Source: Gossypium raimondii (Eukaryota; Streptophyta; Magnoliopsida; Malvales; Malvaceae). From it: a stretch of DNA of 64,000 nucleotides. Under the pieces are notes generated by a model that searched no databases, was not told the DNA's origin, and saw only the letters and a list, made by a program, of their open reading frames with translations. The stretch is taken from NCBI RefSeq assembly GCF_025698545.1, contig NC_068569.1, positions 4,216,001 to 4,280,000 on the forward strand, written 5' to 3'. Position numbers and translations under genes: made by a program. Numbering within the stretch: position 1 is the stretch's first letter; each line of letters opens with the position of its first letter. This document shows, piece by piece, positions 62,664 to 64,000 of the stretch.

Positions 62664-63560
62664 ATGTAACACCTCTTAGTCTCTCGGGGTAAATATGGCA
62701 TATAACATTTATCCAGACAGACCGCCCATCAGGCTAGGGCGTTACCAAAGGATTCAAAATTTCTTGACTCAATTTTTATTTTGAAATTTGTGATAAAAGA
62801 TCTACCTTTTTGTTGAAAGTCATTATTTTTCTTTCATTTTGTAACACATCCTTAAAGAAAACGATAGGAATTGTAAAAAAAAGATCTATTATCCAACATT
62901 GCTCTGTTTTGGGATAATTACATAAGTTGAGAACAAAATGAATCTATAAGCCACTTGTCAAAATAGTCATGCATGGTGCAGTCCCCTTCAATTGATTCTT
63001 CTTCTATCATCAAACGCCTGAGAAAGAAAAGTAACAGAATAAGTTCATTTGAACTTAGTGAGTTCCAAAAATAGACGCAAATAATTTACAAAAATAGCAC
63101 TAATCAACAAGCATCAATAACCATAAGAAAAATAAACTTGTTTGTGAGACTTTGTCGTATAGACACAATACATCAATAATGTCATCTAAAGCTCACTAGC
63201 GGAAACACTTTGCCAATTTAAATATAGCATACAATACACAGACGTTTACTGTTCGCCAACTCATGCGTATCTCTCACAATCATGCATGTTTACAAATGAT
63301 CCTTCCTTGTGTCAGCCTTGGACCCATAATTAAGAATTTAGAATCACAAATCAGTCATATTCATATTCATATCATCCTTGTTAAGTTGAACATGTGTTCT
63401 CCTACAAGGCCGAGCCATGATCTGTCAATCCAATTTGCAATATAATTGCCTTACCAGAGGCATCACAAACAAATTTTCTTTCTATATTTTCACACATCAC
63501 AGTTTATTTGGTATTGGGCTTGTGCAACAAGGAGAGTGTTTTTACATTGGCAATGATTAT
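62664..63560. mobile_element. Probable truncated LTR-like sequence
   Basis: Begins TGTAACACCTCTTAGTC, like the start of the solo LTR at 55522, with GGCTAGGGCGTTACC about 75 bp in (compare GACTAGGGTTAAGAGGCATT there). It also shares AGTGAGTTC-type text further in. No matching TGTTACA end or target-site duplication was found. Confidence 0.45.
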
Positions 63561-63565
63561 ACTCT

Positions 63566-64000
63566 GTAACAACTCGATTTTTCAGTGGTATCGGAAACAG
63601 TGGTTTCGAGACTACCAAATCCGGCGAGTAAGTTCGTAAATACTATTATCTAATATTTACGAATTAAATATGGTTTTTTTTAAAAAGGTCATTAATTTGG
63701 TAATTTGTGTTTTATAATGATTTATTAAGTCAAGTGATTTTAGAATGTGAGGTATCGGGACCTAGTTTTTATAAATCGAGCCGTAAATATTTTTATAAAT
63801 ATTTACGGAGTGTCATTAAGGTAGTATTAAAGTTTCGTTGAAAAATTTTAACGTTTCGATAGCTAATTAATTAAAAGGACTTAATTAAAAGGTGTAAAAC
63901 TTGCTAATTAAAAGAATTAAGTGATTAAAAGGTTTAATTAATAAATAAGGAAGGACTTAAGGAATAAATAAACCTAAATGAAGAGTTGAGGCGGCATATG
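63566..64000. mobile_element. LTR retrotransposon end, runs off the window
   Basis: Begins TGTAACAACTCGATTTTTCA and continues GTGGTATCGGAAACAGTGGT, a start I associate with gypsy-type LTRs of cotton. The right boundary is outside the window, so it is unknown whether it is a solo LTR or a full element. Confidence 0.6.

Noticed and set aside
1-64000. CRISPR arrays, operons, ribosome binding sites, replication origins
   Set aside because: The window is plant nuclear DNA; the tandem repeats seen are micro- or minisatellites or transposon parts, and none has a repeat-spacer layout.

Overview
The window is nuclear DNA from a dicot plant. The genes are intron-rich, use GT-AG splice sites and encode plant-only families (Aux/IAA, EBF F-box, WVD2-like, SD2-type lectin kinase, KIX8/9, VAMP71). 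Gene-poor stretches are very AT-rich and hold MITEs, Mutator-like elements and LTR fragments. Several repeats, notably LTR ends beginning TGTAACACC or TGTAACAAC, resemble families I associate with cotton (Gossypium). Malvaceae, probably Gossypium, is therefore my best guess, but it rests on recall and not on a search.

Layout: (1) 153-2086 (+), last exon of an EIN3-binding F-box protein; its first exon lies left of the window. (2) 4340-7389 (-), a WVD2-like/TPX2-domain microtubule protein, WDL5-like, in eight coding exons. (3) 8830-11307 (-), a G-type lectin receptor kinase, SD2-5 type, with a single coding exon. (4) 20272-21998 (-), a KIX8/KIX9-type adaptor with an EAR motif, four exons. (5) 27126-29081 (-), an AP180-type ANTH clathrin-assembly protein, intronless. 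(6) 34319-35482 (-), IAA29, four exons. (7) 41705-43949 (+), KOC1-like chloroplast outer-envelope kinase, four exons. (8) 51323-53498 (+), adenine phosphoribosyltransferase, six exons. (9) 60890-62207 (+), VAMP711-like longin R-SNARE, four exons. Exon joins were worked out by hand from splice sites and reading-frame continuity, and every join keeps the frame.

Apart from EBF and APT, the gene order WDL5, SD2-5, KIX9, ANTH, IAA29, KOC1, VAMP711 appears collinear with Arabidopsis chromosome 4, about AT4G32330 down to AT4G32150. This supports the orthology calls and argues for a conserved euchromatic segment. The genes are independent transcription units. Thematically, EBF and WDL5 both belong to ethylene responses, KIX9 to the PPD leaf-growth repressor, IAA29 to auxin/PIF signalling, and the ANTH protein and VAMP711 to membrane traffic.

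Mobile DNA lies between the genes. Four insertions have intact target-site duplications readable by eye: a 1434-bp element with arms of about 400 bp (23193-24626, 10-bp TSD), a 952-bp Mutator-like element (31950-32901, 9-bp TSD), a 611-bp PIF/Harbinger-type MITE (37087-37697, TAA TSD), and a 3178-bp solo LTR (55522-58699, ATTAC TSD). An LTR begins at 63566 and runs off the right edge. I found no rRNA genes, no intact tRNA gene, no CRISPR array, and no evidence of a wholly new biological system. The most unusual items are a tRNA-like promoter inside the Mutator-like element, a hairpin minisatellite inside the solo LTR with apparent compensatory changes, and the non-canonical catalytic motifs of the KOC1 kinase.
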